A stretch of DNA of 28,223 nucleotides from JAFDVL01 sp043736395 (GTDB taxonomy: Bacteria; Acidobacteriota; Blastocatellia; RBC074): contig JAYTCQ010000215.1 of assembly GCA_043736395.1 (NCBI GenBank), positions 1-28,223 on the forward strand, in the 5' to 3' direction. The position numbers were made by a program, and so were the translations under genes. Positions within the stretch are counted from its first letter, which is position 1; each line of letters starts with the position of its first letter. The notes beneath the pieces are model-generated. The model had not been told where the DNA came from, did no database searches, and saw only the letters and a program-made list of their open reading frames with translations. Of the stretch, positions 8,195 through 15,760 are shown piece by piece.

Positions 8195-9409
8195 CTATTT
8201 AACTAAATACTCAGCATCTGGATTACCAGGACCAAAATGCTTTAGCATCACAAGCGGATCCGTCTCGCTTAAATTCGTAATCGTGACGCCGTTTTCAGCC
8301 ACGTTGAGGGTGACAAAATATTCATCCTGCGTCATTTGTCCGAAGCGAATCATCGCGGGAGTTGACGCTGAATGATTGCCGATCTTGCCGTAGCCTTCTG
8401 TCAAAATCATGCCGTACGCCGCAGCGTCTTTGATGACAACCGTTTGTTTTGGAAACACCGTTAATTCTTTCGCCGAATAATGACGATTGCCGTACGTGAT
8501 CCAATTTTCGCGGTAGCCTTCCGCTGCCATTTCTTCAATCGGCTTCACGGGTTTCGGGAAAATTTTATTGGAAGCTCCGAACTCAGGATTGACGTTCCCT
8601 TCCCAGTCCAGCATCCCCACCAAATATTCAAAATCGTAATGATGTTCGGTTGGCACGTCCTTTGTTAACAGACTCCAATCAACCACGCGACCTTCAACTT
8701 CGGATTGGAACATCCCGAATACGTCGCTGTTGACTTGTGGTTCGTAGGTCACAAGTGAGCCGGGAGCGTGTAAAATTCCGGCGTTCACCTGCCATCCTGT
8801 GCCTGGCTCCAAGCGGTAAGCACGCGAATGATTCAGGATTCCATTGTCGCCTTTATTCCAATTTTCGAGACAGCGGAAAACGTCTTCTTTGGTCGTGCCG
8901 GGCTCAAGTCCCATGTACGTGTGAGGGAACAAATTCACGACAGAATTAAATTGCGGCGGAAAATAATATGCTTCAGGTTTTCCCTTTTGTCCGACCTTTT
9001 TCGCGTGTTCATCACTCTGATGCATGTGGTGTGGAATGGCTCCGAGATTGTCGAAAAATTTGCAGAGCATGCCCCATCCGCCAACAGTAGACATTGTATC
9101 TGCGCCGAGAATTTGATCTCCGGCAATTTCGATAGCATCCTTCAATAGAAAATGTTTTCCATCATCCGTACGCACATAACTCAAGCCTTCGTCTTCGAGC
9201 GTATGTTCGCCATTGGAGGCTTTGGTCGTCGAAGAAAACCAACGTTCATCAATGCCGCCGCGATGTCCACCGAAGGCGTATAGATCATCTGGATGAAGCT
9301 TTAATCTTCGTCCCGGAATCAGAAATGAGCGTGGAACCCAGCAAGGTTCAAGCCGAAAAATTCCCGCTCCCGCATCAAGAGCGTTTTGAATTTGAGTTAG
9401 ATTCAACAT
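8195..9409 (-). CDS. Cupin-fold protein related to type I mannose-6-phosphate isomerase
   Basis: A 404-residue cytoplasmic protein. Features resembling class I phosphomannose isomerases are a HHMHQSDEH segment (residues 127-135), KPEAYYFPP (144-152, with Glu146) and NAGILHAPGS (209-218, with His214). These would give the His/His/Glu/His zinc site of that cupin family. Overall length and the intervening sequence differ from well-known ManA proteins, so it may act on another sugar, or as a lactonase- or isomerase-like accessory enzyme. It is the first gene of the minus-strand sugar block, 81 bases after the SGNH-like lipoprotein gene. AGGA lies about 12 bases before the ATG. The family is fairly secure, the substrate is not. 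Confidence 0.7.
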   Translation of the reverse strand: MLNLTQIQNALDAGAGIFRLEPCWVPRSFLIPGRRLKLHPDDLYAFGGHRGGIDERWFSSTTKASNGEHTLEDEGLSYVRTDDGKHFLLKDAIEIAGDQILGADTMSTVGGWGMLCKFFDNLGAIPHHMHQSDEHAKKVGQKGKPEAYYFPPQFNSVVNLFPHTYMGLEPGTTKEDVFRCLENWNKGDNGILNHSRAYRLEPGTGWQVNAGILHAPGSLVTYEPQVNSDVFGMFQSEVEGRVVDWSLLTKDVPTEHHYDFEYLVGMLDWEGNVNPEFGASNKIFPKPVKPIEEMAAEGYRENWITYGNRHYSAKELTVFPKQTVVIKDAAAYGMILTEGYGKIGNHSASTPAMIRFGQMTQDEYFVTLNVAENGVTITNLSETDPLVMLKHFGPGNPDAEYLVK

Positions 9410-9489
9410 AAGTGAGTAAGTCCTATGAGTATTTTTATTTGTAAGAAATTAGTTTCTATGGAGCGATCAAGCATCCAACAAACGGAAGT

Positions 9490-10251
9490 TTATTGAACTT
9501 TTCCGAGCGCCTGCCCGATTGCTTTTTCTGCCAATGGAGCCATCACAGAATAACCCGCATCATTCATAAGCAATCCATCATTTGTAAATTCTTTTTTCAG
9601 ATTTCGACCTTCAGCTAAAGCGGAATAATAATCAAGGTAAACGGTTCCACTTTGTGCGGCGTACTCTTTCAGCCAGCCATTAATTCCGATGATTTTTCCA
9701 AACGGCCTGAGTACTGACTGCTTCGTATAACAATCACAAATCGGAGTCATCGAAGCCAGCACGACCTTGATATTATTGACCTTCGCCAGCTCAACGATGG
9801 ACATTACATTTTCCGCAAACATCTGCTGCGTAATCGGCCCCGTCACGCTGGCCAGATCATTGGAACCAATTTGAATCACGACAACTTTCGGATTTAATTT
9901 AATGACGTCCTGTCGAAATCTCACTAACAGCTGCGGTGAAGTGTGACCTTTTATTCCGCGATTGATATAAGGCTTACCGGGAAAAAATGGCGTCGAACCA
10001 CTGCCCCAATTTTCAGTAATTTCATCGCCGAGAAAAACGACTCTGTTTTCGTCGGGCTTGGGCTTGGGCAGTTCGGTATTTTCGCTGCCATAACGAATCA
10101 AGCCAGCCCAGTCCCAAAGCAATTTTCGTTGCGCTTCAACTTGCTGTTCAAGAGCTGAAATTGTCGCTGAGTAATTTTGCGATGGACTCACGGCGGCCAG
10201 ACACCCAACGACCACGATTAACAACAACAAGAAAATAAAAATTCGTTTCAT
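9490..10251 (-). CDS. SGNH/GDSL-fold lipoprotein lacking catalytic Ser and His
   Basis: A 253-residue protein with a hydrophobic leader ending VVVGC (Cys17), a plausible lipobox. The SGNH blocks are recognisable: block I FLGDEITENW (73-82), block II around NRGIKGHTS, block III IGSNDL (128-133) and block V NDGLLMNDAGY (224-234). In active enzymes block I reads GDS and block V reads DGLHLN. Here the nucleophile position is Glu77 and the histidine position is Leu228, so the usual esterase mechanism should not work. The start ATG overlaps the stop of the cytochrome gene (ATGA), indicating translational coupling. It may be a binding or scaffold protein in the envelope. Confidence 0.82.
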   Translation of the reverse strand: MKRIFIFLLLLIVVVGCLAAVSPSQNYSATISALEQQVEAQRKLLWDWAGLIRYGSENTELPKPKPDENRVVFLGDEITENWGSGSTPFFPGKPYINRGIKGHTSPQLLVRFRQDVIKLNPKVVVIQIGSNDLASVTGPITQQMFAENVMSIVELAKVNNIKVVLASMTPICDCYTKQSVLRPFGKIIGINGWLKEYAAQSGTVYLDYYSALAEGRNLKKEFTNDGLLMNDAGYSVMAPLAEKAIGQALGKVQ

Positions 10252-10754
10252 TCAAAAATTATACGATCTTTTTTCGCATCAATTTTTTCGGCTTCGATGC
10301 CGGGAACTTTTTTCAAATCGTCAATAGATTTGAACGCGCCATTTTTTTCACGGTAGGCAATAATCGCTTTCGCCTGTGACCGCTTAACCGAAAGAATGCT
10401 TTCGAATTCGATAGCATCCGCCTTGTTAACATTCAGCCGTGGGGCTTCATCCGCTGGATAACTTTTCGCCAGATATTCTGTCACGATAGCAATTTCAGCA
10501 TCCGTAGATTTCAAACCAAACGCGACCATTTTTTCGACAGTTCGTTGCCAGCCAGCTCTGTCCTGCTTTTGTGAAAGTGACTTATCTAAATCGTGACAAG
10601 ACGCACACATTTTTTGCGTTTCTTCTTTGCCCGCACCATCCGGCATTGGACGCGTTTGCAGTGTAGAAAAATTTGCCGAAGAATATTGCGTCGCCAAAAA
10701 AATCATCGTGATTGCTACCACAAAAATTCGAATGGACTGATTTGAAAATTTCAT
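10248..10754 (-). CDS. Exported one-heme cytochrome c fused to a ComEA-like helix-hairpin-helix domain
   Basis: A 168-residue protein. A signal peptide (about 1-27) precedes a short class I-like cytochrome domain with CASCH (50-54) for covalent heme and Met76 as a candidate sixth ligand (VEKMVAFG). The YLAKSYPADEAP segment then leads into a ComEA-like (HhH)2 domain (about 106-168, LNVNKADAIEFESIL ... AIIAYREKNGAFKS ... LKKVPGIEAEKI). The second hairpin (VPGI) is intact, while the first has lost the usual LPGIG glycines. ComEA domains bind DNA or act as protein modules in the envelope. The gene overlaps the SGNH-like gene by 4 bases. GAGAGG lies upstream of the ATG. Confidence 0.85.
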   Translation of the reverse strand: MKFSNQSIRIFVVAITMIFLATQYSSANFSTLQTRPMPDGAGKEETQKMCASCHDLDKSLSQKQDRAGWQRTVEKMVAFGLKSTDAEIAIVTEYLAKSYPADEAPRLNVNKADAIEFESILSVKRSQAKAIIAYREKNGAFKSIDDLKKVPGIEAEKIDAKKDRIIFE

Positions 10755-10832
10755 AACTTTTACGTTTTCCTCTCAAACATTAAAATATTCTCAGAGCTGA
10801 CAACATGGATTCCAAAATGCTTTGAATCGTTG

Positions 10833-10901
10833 TCTGAAGGGTAGGTTCTCAACCTGCCCTGCTTCTTTGGAATGGGGCAGGTTGAGAACCTACCCTTCAG
10901 A
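10833..10901. repeat. 27-bp perfect inverted repeat (hairpin)
   Basis: Arms 10833-10859 and 10875-10901 are perfect reverse complements (TCTGAAGGGTAGGTTCTCAA...), with a 15-nt loop. It abuts the stop codon of the second quinoprotein-like gene (stop at 10902-10904). It lacks a following U-tract on the minus strand, so it may stabilise the 3' end or attenuate transcription rather than act as a classical terminator. The rest of the gap to the cytochrome gene (10755-10832) shows nothing notable. Confidence 0.85.
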
Positions 10902-12557
10902 TTAATGTTCCATCGGAAAACCAAATGTATAAATCGTCCCGTCGTAAGTCGTCACATAAATCTGACTCATTCCGGCAGTTAATGCATTGCCGTGAACAAA
11001 TGAAGTGATTGTATTTCCGCTATTCCACAATTCTTTTCCAGTCGTCGCATCCAGCGCGTAAAGCACTGCCGGGATGGATCTCGCTGCACGTTGCGCTGCC
11101 GTCGCTTTGCTATTTTTCCCTTTAAATTCGCCACTCGAAGTCACAAAGGCGACGCCATTAATTATAGTAGGCGTCAGCGGAGATTCGAGATTCCCTTTTG
11201 CCCATCCTGGCTGCAATGAAATTGCACCGTTCTCTGAAACGACTTTCCACGCGACGACGCCGTCTTTTGCGCCTTCGGGAGTGAATCCAAGTTCTGTCAC
11301 TTGCGAATTCGCAACAGGAGCTAAAATCCAGCGCGTACCAGTGGAATCCTGCCAGCTTGTTAAGGCTCCAGGCGCAAAATTTGCCGCCTTCAATGTAGCC
11401 TTACTTGAAGCAATTGGTTTTGATAGATCGGCAGGATCAAGCAAGTGAACGCGTCCGTCTTTTGTGGCTGCGGCCACGACAGATTTCTCCTTGTGAGAAA
11501 AAATTACTGGTGATGAAGCAAATTCAATTCCAGCCGTAAACGAAGATTTCACGGCTAACGTTTTGTGATCAAGCGCGACGATTGAATTCGCTTTTTCTCC
11601 ACCGCTTCCTGTTGCGACAAAAATTGTACCGTCAGCGTCAAATGCCATCCCGGTCAAGCCGACGACATTCGCTTTGAAGGATTTCACTTCCTTGCTTTCG
11701 AGATCCGTCGCCCAGACGCCATTCGGTGCTCCATTGCAACTGTTTTGCGTGGCGACATACGCGTATTGATCGGAAACCAGCAAGCCGGATGCAGTGGCAT
11801 TCGGAGGAATAAATTTCACGGGAGCCTTGTAATCTGCCCCATTCGATAAATGCATCGAATGCAACATGCCATCGCTGGCAACCGCGTAAACCAAAAACGG
11901 CCCTGCACCTAATTGACCGCCTGGAGGATTCGCCGTATTCACTCGCCCGGGTTGAGGCATCATCGGATTCGACGAAGCTGGCGGCGGCGGTCCGGCAGGT
12001 CGTGGCGGATTCGGTCTGACATTCGCCAAAGTCACTGCTCCCTGCCCTGCTTCACCAACTGCACTTTTTGCTGGAGTGTTTCTGCCTGTACCGCCGTTTG
12101 CTCCCGGCGGAGGCGCAATCGTGAACAATGCCGGACGTACCACGGAGGTGGTCATTCCACCTGGACAAGCCATTGTCGAACGAGCGGTCGAGGGCGCAAC
12201 CTGCAACGTTTTTTCCCATTCCATTCGCCCTAAATCTGTATCGAGCGTGAAAAGTTTATCGCCGCTTCCTGCAAAAAATCCGAGCATGCGAAATCCACGA
12301 AATCCGATCAAACGATCCAGCGTCGAAGGGGCAGTCAAATTATTGAGCTGCTTCGGGTCGCTCTTAACTTTCACCTTCCATAAAAATTGGAAGCCGGGTT
12401 TTTCCATCGCTTCTTTTTTAATTTTATTGTCAGATCGAATCCACGAAGAACGTTGCGCATCAGAGCCGTCCGTCATCCAATCTAATCCGGTACGCTGCGC
12501 GAGCACCGAACTCGACAATGCAAAACTTACAATTCCTACAGCAAAAATTTTCTTCAT
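10902..12557 (-). CDS. PQQ-type beta-propeller protein with Pro-rich insert (second paralogue)
   Basis: A 551-residue exported protein. The signal peptide (MKKIFAVGIV..., cleavage near VLAQ) is followed by the conserved LDWMTDGSDAQRSSW opening and propeller blades, for example AVLYALDATTGKELWNSG near the C-terminus. It is clearly a paralogue of the gene immediately upstream in the operon. Unlike that gene it carries about 70 residues of Ala/Pro/Gly/Asn-rich low complexity (about 147-218) after the ACPGG motif. The start is set by AGGAG 10 bases upstream, inside the end of the upstream gene; the longer frame to 12605 would overlap that gene. Quinone or cofactor binding is not proven, and there is no heme motif. 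It may be an extracytoplasmic dehydrogenase subunit or a structural propeller. Confidence 0.83.
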   Translation of the reverse strand: MKKIFAVGIVSFALSSSVLAQRTGLDWMTDGSDAQRSSWIRSDNKIKKEAMEKPGFQFLWKVKVKSDPKQLNNLTAPSTLDRLIGFRGFRMLGFFAGSGDKLFTLDTDLGRMEWEKTLQVAPSTARSTMACPGGMTTSVVRPALFTIAPPPGANGGTGRNTPAKSAVGEAGQGAVTLANVRPNPPRPAGPPPPASSNPMMPQPGRVNTANPPGGQLGAGPFLVYAVASDGMLHSMHLSNGADYKAPVKFIPPNATASGLLVSDQYAYVATQNSCNGAPNGVWATDLESKEVKSFKANVVGLTGMAFDADGTIFVATGSGGEKANSIVALDHKTLAVKSSFTAGIEFASSPVIFSHKEKSVVAAATKDGRVHLLDPADLSKPIASSKATLKAANFAPGALTSWQDSTGTRWILAPVANSQVTELGFTPEGAKDGVVAWKVVSENGAISLQPGWAKGNLESPLTPTIINGVAFVTSSGEFKGKNSKATAAQRAARSIPAVLYALDATTGKELWNSGNTITSFVHGNALTAGMSQIYVTTYDGTIYTFGFPMEH

Positions 12558-12559
12558 TA

Positions 12560-14179
12560 TTATTTTGCTCCTTTCATCGCCGATTGATTTCCGATGCCGA
12601 AACAATACTGATAGCCATCAAATGTACTGATATAAACCTTGCCATTTGCCACTGACAATCCACCCCAATGATTCCACGATGCAATTGCGTCACCGCTACT
12701 CCACAGCTCTTTTCCAGTCTGCGCATCGAGGGCATAAAGCACTGCTTTTTTTGAATTTTTGATGCGATTCGATGAATCGTGATTGTACGCCAAACCTATA
12801 TCGAACGCGGCCTGATCGGTATCTTCTCCACTGCCATAAGCGAAGATGACTCCATTCGCAATCACAGGCGGTTCAGCGCGATTCATATCACGCGAAACCC
12901 ACGCCGGAGCAAGCTTAAATTTACCCGCATTTTCTTCTACCTTGAATGCTAAAACTGCGCCGTATTTCACGACTCCATTTTCAATCGGCACTTTAAATTT
13001 CGGATGTTTTGGCCCCCAGAACGGAGTTAACACCCAACGCGTCCCGCTCGCATCTTCCCAGCTCGCCAGCGATCCCCACACTCCTGCGGAAGCAAAATTT
13101 ACTTCTTCGTTGCAGAACAAATCTGTGCGATAAAGCGGAGTCCGATGATCATCACCGCCAATGGATTCAGTATCCATCAAGTACATCACACCTTCTTTGC
13201 CCGCATCCACCATCAACTCTTTGCCTTTGAATTTAAAAATCGCGCACGACACTTGCATATCGAGATCGCGCTTCCAGAGCCATTCGGCATTTGATGGGCC
13301 GTAATAATCCATCAGCTTCGCAGCCTTCGTGACAGGGTCTTGTGCGACGCCGATGATGCCGTTGCCGTAGACGCCATTTTCAGGATTCCAAGGCCCGTCG
13401 CCAGTGCCTGTATACATCACGCCTTTGCTATCAATTGCGCCCCCGGTGCGTCCCCACATTCCACCACCTGCCGGGCCCCACGAACCGACTTTATCCGTTG
13501 CTAAATCGTAGATGTACACCATATTCGGATTGCCGCCACAGCCCTGTGCTGTATGGACGTAAATCACATTGTTACGCAAATTCAACGCGTACGGTTTACC
13601 GTTCGGCGGCATAAATTTCGAAGGTGGCTTGACCTCTTTGCCCGTCGCTAAATCTAAACGACGCAGAGTCCCATCCCACGCAGCAACATAGACAATATAT
13701 TTTCCGGGAGTATCTGTTGGCCCAATCACAGGTGTTGCCGTGATGCCGCCGGGACACAAAATTCCCGCGCCGCGTCCGCCCACCGGAGCTACCCAATCCG
13801 TTGCAAAATGATGCTTCCAGATAATTTCTCCGTTGTCAGCATCAAGCGCGTAAATATTATCGGTGACACCCGTCGCCAACACGATTTGCTTGGGGCCTTT
13901 GTCAGTCGTGACGCGTCCGGCGATCAAGACAGGAAGCAGGTTATGCATTTGACGTGGCTCATTATGAAGCTTCGTCTTCCACAACATTTTCATGTCTTTG
14001 ACGGTGGAAGTACTCAGAATTATTTCATCTTTCTGCCAACCGGTACGTTCGATGTCGCCGCCATCCATGAGCCAATCAGCAGGCTTTGCGCCTTGTGCGA
14101 GCAAGCCTGCACTGAGACCGACGAGGCAAACCAGCATCAACAATAATTCCAAAATTTTTACAAACTTTTGATGTCTCAT
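12560..14179 (-). CDS. PQQ-type beta-propeller protein (first paralogue)
   Basis: A 539-residue exported protein. A signal peptide (residues 1-29, ending GLLAQ) precedes ADWLMDGGDIERTGW and blades with the quinoprotein-like pattern (NIYALDADNGEIIWKH, VLYALDAQTGKELWSSG). A CPGG motif in ILCPGGITATPV and a TAQGCGGNPN segment are shared with the downstream paralogue. There is no CxxCH, so any electrons would go to a separate cytochrome. The one-heme cytochrome two genes downstream is a candidate. The longer frame to 14248 is rejected because it adds 23 residues ahead of a good signal peptide and would cover the likely promoter. It is the first gene of the minus-strand block and diverges from the cytochrome c peroxidase gene. 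Confidence 0.85.
   Translation of the reverse strand: MRHQKFVKILELLLMLVCLVGLSAGLLAQGAKPADWLMDGGDIERTGWQKDEIILSTSTVKDMKMLWKTKLHNEPRQMHNLLPVLIAGRVTTDKGPKQIVLATGVTDNIYALDADNGEIIWKHHFATDWVAPVGGRGAGILCPGGITATPVIGPTDTPGKYIVYVAAWDGTLRRLDLATGKEVKPPSKFMPPNGKPYALNLRNNVIYVHTAQGCGGNPNMVYIYDLATDKVGSWGPAGGGMWGRTGGAIDSKGVMYTGTGDGPWNPENGVYGNGIIGVAQDPVTKAAKLMDYYGPSNAEWLWKRDLDMQVSCAIFKFKGKELMVDAGKEGVMYLMDTESIGGDDHRTPLYRTDLFCNEEVNFASAGVWGSLASWEDASGTRWVLTPFWGPKHPKFKVPIENGVVKYGAVLAFKVEENAGKFKLAPAWVSRDMNRAEPPVIANGVIFAYGSGEDTDQAAFDIGLAYNHDSSNRIKNSKKAVLYALDAQTGKELWSSGDAIASWNHWGGLSVANGKVYISTFDGYQYCFGIGNQSAMKGAK
12568..12572 (-). promoter_or_regulatory. Ribosome binding site embedded in the upstream gene
   Basis: AGGAG on the minus strand, 10 bases before the ATG at 12557. 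It lies within the last codons of the upstream paralogue, whose stop is only two bases from the start codon. This decides the start and implies translational coupling. Confidence 0.75.
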
Positions 14180-14220
14180 TTGTTGGAAGACTCCATTTGA
14201 TAGTAAGTGCAATTCTATTT

Positions 14221-14248
14221 TGAATAGATCACATTTTATTACTGCCAA
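14221..14248 (-). promoter_or_regulatory. Possible promoter of the quinoprotein operon
   Basis: TTGGCA (5 of 6) and TATTCA (4 of 6) separated by 16 nt on the minus strand, about 40 bases ahead of the ATG at 14179. This is a plausible sigma-70-like match in an AT-rich region, where chance matches are common. Confidence 0.33.
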
Positions 14249-14695
14249 TTAAGATAAAGCTCTGATCTGGCTGAATGCCAGACTGAATTTTTTTTGATCG
14301 TGAAAACCTAAACAAAATCTGTATTTGTAGATTACCGCAAAACTACCTGAAAGAAAATTTCAGCCCTATCTAGGATGGTGGAAAGTTAATATTATGTATT
14401 CCCAACTATCATTGCAAATCGAATTGAGTCAAAAATAACTAATTCCGCTATCCGGTACAATATTAATGATTTTACTTATAGTTAGCTTAATTCTCAAAAA
14501 ATTAATCATCCCGCCAGATTCCAACATACAGAACAAATTGTCTCTTTAAAAGCGATCAAAATTATTTTTTTTAGCTTGTGATTGTTTCAATTGCAATGTT
14601 CTACTTTGATGTAATTTGGTAAAGATTGAATGAAATGCGACAATCAGAAATCCTGTAATTATTGATAGGCAAAACTCTGATTCAATGTATCGCTT
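14249..14695. other. AT-rich divergent intergenic region
   Basis: A gap of about 450 bases between two divergently transcribed operons. No coding frame or RNA gene is visible. It should hold the promoters of both operons. A small hairpin with a T-run at 14266-14298 is listed separately. No Shine-Dalgarno is evident before the ATG at 14696. Confidence 0.6.
14266..14298 (+). terminator. Terminator-like hairpin in the divergent region
   Basis: TCTGGC, loop TGAAT and GCCAGA (14266-14282), followed by CTGAATTTTTTTT on the plus strand. No plus-strand gene precedes it. It could stop antisense transcription, or be a chance structure in the leader of either operon. Confidence 0.3.
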
Positions 14696-15760
14696 ATGGC
14701 AAAACGAGTTTTACTAATTTTATTTTTCGCGTTGTTCGCTTTTTCATGTCACCAACAAATTCATTCTGATCAGGCGGAGGTGACGTCACTCGAACCTTTT
14801 GTTACCTATGCGCCAGCGGGATTGCCTTCTGAGTCTTTTCCGTCCACCAATCGTGCGACCAAAGCCCAGATTGCTCTTGGTCGCAGGCTTTTTTTCGATC
14901 AACAACTTTCACGTGACAATACAATTTCCTGTGCGAGCTGCCACAATCCAGCCATGTTTTTCACCGATGGATTACCCGTTGCCAAAGGAATTAATGGACA
15001 ACTCGGAACACGCAATTCTCCTTCCCTGATTAATGCAGCATTTAATAGTTTGCAGTTTTTAGACGGGCGCTCAGCAAGCCTCGAAGCACAGTCCATTGAA
15101 CCAATTGCGAATCCCAAAGAAATGAATTTACCGCACGAGGAATGTGTCACGAAGCTCAGCGCTATCCCGTCGTACCGCGAAGAATTTAAAAAAGTTTACG
15201 GCACTGATGCGATTACGATGGGAAGAATTGCCAATGCCATCGCTAATTTTGAACGCATGATTGTGGTCGGAAATTCGCCCTTCGATCAATATCAATTTGG
15301 CGAAAATAAAAAAGTGTTACCTCCAGCCGCCATTCGCGGGCTTGAAGTTTTCACCAATAAAAACAAGGGAAATTGCGCTGTCTGTCACACCATCGGAGAA
15401 AAATCCGCCCTCTTTACGGACGGACTATTTCATAACCTCGGAGCTGGCATGGATTCGAGCGGTGAGCTGAAAGATTTAGGTCGCTTTAACCACACAAAAA
15501 TCGAAAGTGACCGTGGCGCATTCAGGACGCCGAGCCTTCGCAACGTTGCAAAAACTGCACCGTATATGCACGATGGCAGCCTGAAAACATTGAAAGAAGT
15601 GATTGATTTTTATGTCGGCGGCGGCAGTTCAAACCCGCAACTGGACAAAAAAATGAAACCCCTGATTTTATCCGCGCAGGAGCGTCAGGATTTAGTCACA
15701 TTTCTCGAATCATTAACCGGAGAAATCCCGGACACTTTCGGGCCGATAGAGAGGAATTAA
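14696..15760 (+). CDS. Di-heme cytochrome c peroxidase/MauG-family lipoprotein
   Basis: A 354-residue protein. The leader ends FAFSC (Cys18), a lipobox, so it is probably anchored to a membrane facing the periplasm. Two heme sites are present: CASCH (79-83) and CAVCH (227-231). Family signatures include LGRRLFFDQQLSRDNTISC, GTRNSPSLINAAFN, LDGRSASLEAQ, FRTPSLRNVAKTAPYMHDG and GGGSSNPQLD. Length is in the usual range for bacterial di-heme peroxidases. The family either reduces hydrogen peroxide or, as in MauG, performs oxidative modification of a partner protein. The next two genes on the same strand encode a cupredoxin-like and a propeller lipoprotein, possible redox partners or substrates. 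The peroxidase stop is directly adjacent to the next start codon. Confidence 0.93.
   Translation: MAKRVLLILFFALFAFSCHQQIHSDQAEVTSLEPFVTYAPAGLPSESFPSTNRATKAQIALGRRLFFDQQLSRDNTISCASCHNPAMFFTDGLPVAKGINGQLGTRNSPSLINAAFNSLQFLDGRSASLEAQSIEPIANPKEMNLPHEECVTKLSAIPSYREEFKKVYGTDAITMGRIANAIANFERMIVVGNSPFDQYQFGENKKVLPPAAIRGLEVFTNKNKGNCAVCHTIGEKSALFTDGLFHNLGAGMDSSGELKDLGRFNHTKIESDRGAFRTPSLRNVAKTAPYMHDGSLKTLKEVIDFYVGGGSSNPQLDKKMKPLILSAQERQDLVTFLESLTGEIPDTFGPIERN
15750..15755 (+). promoter_or_regulatory. Ribosome binding site for the TTG-started cupredoxin-like gene
   Basis: AGAGGA lies inside the last codons of the peroxidase gene, five bases before TTG at 15761. This is the only good ribosome binding site ahead of the signal peptide of the next protein and supports the TTG start. 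Confidence 0.6.
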
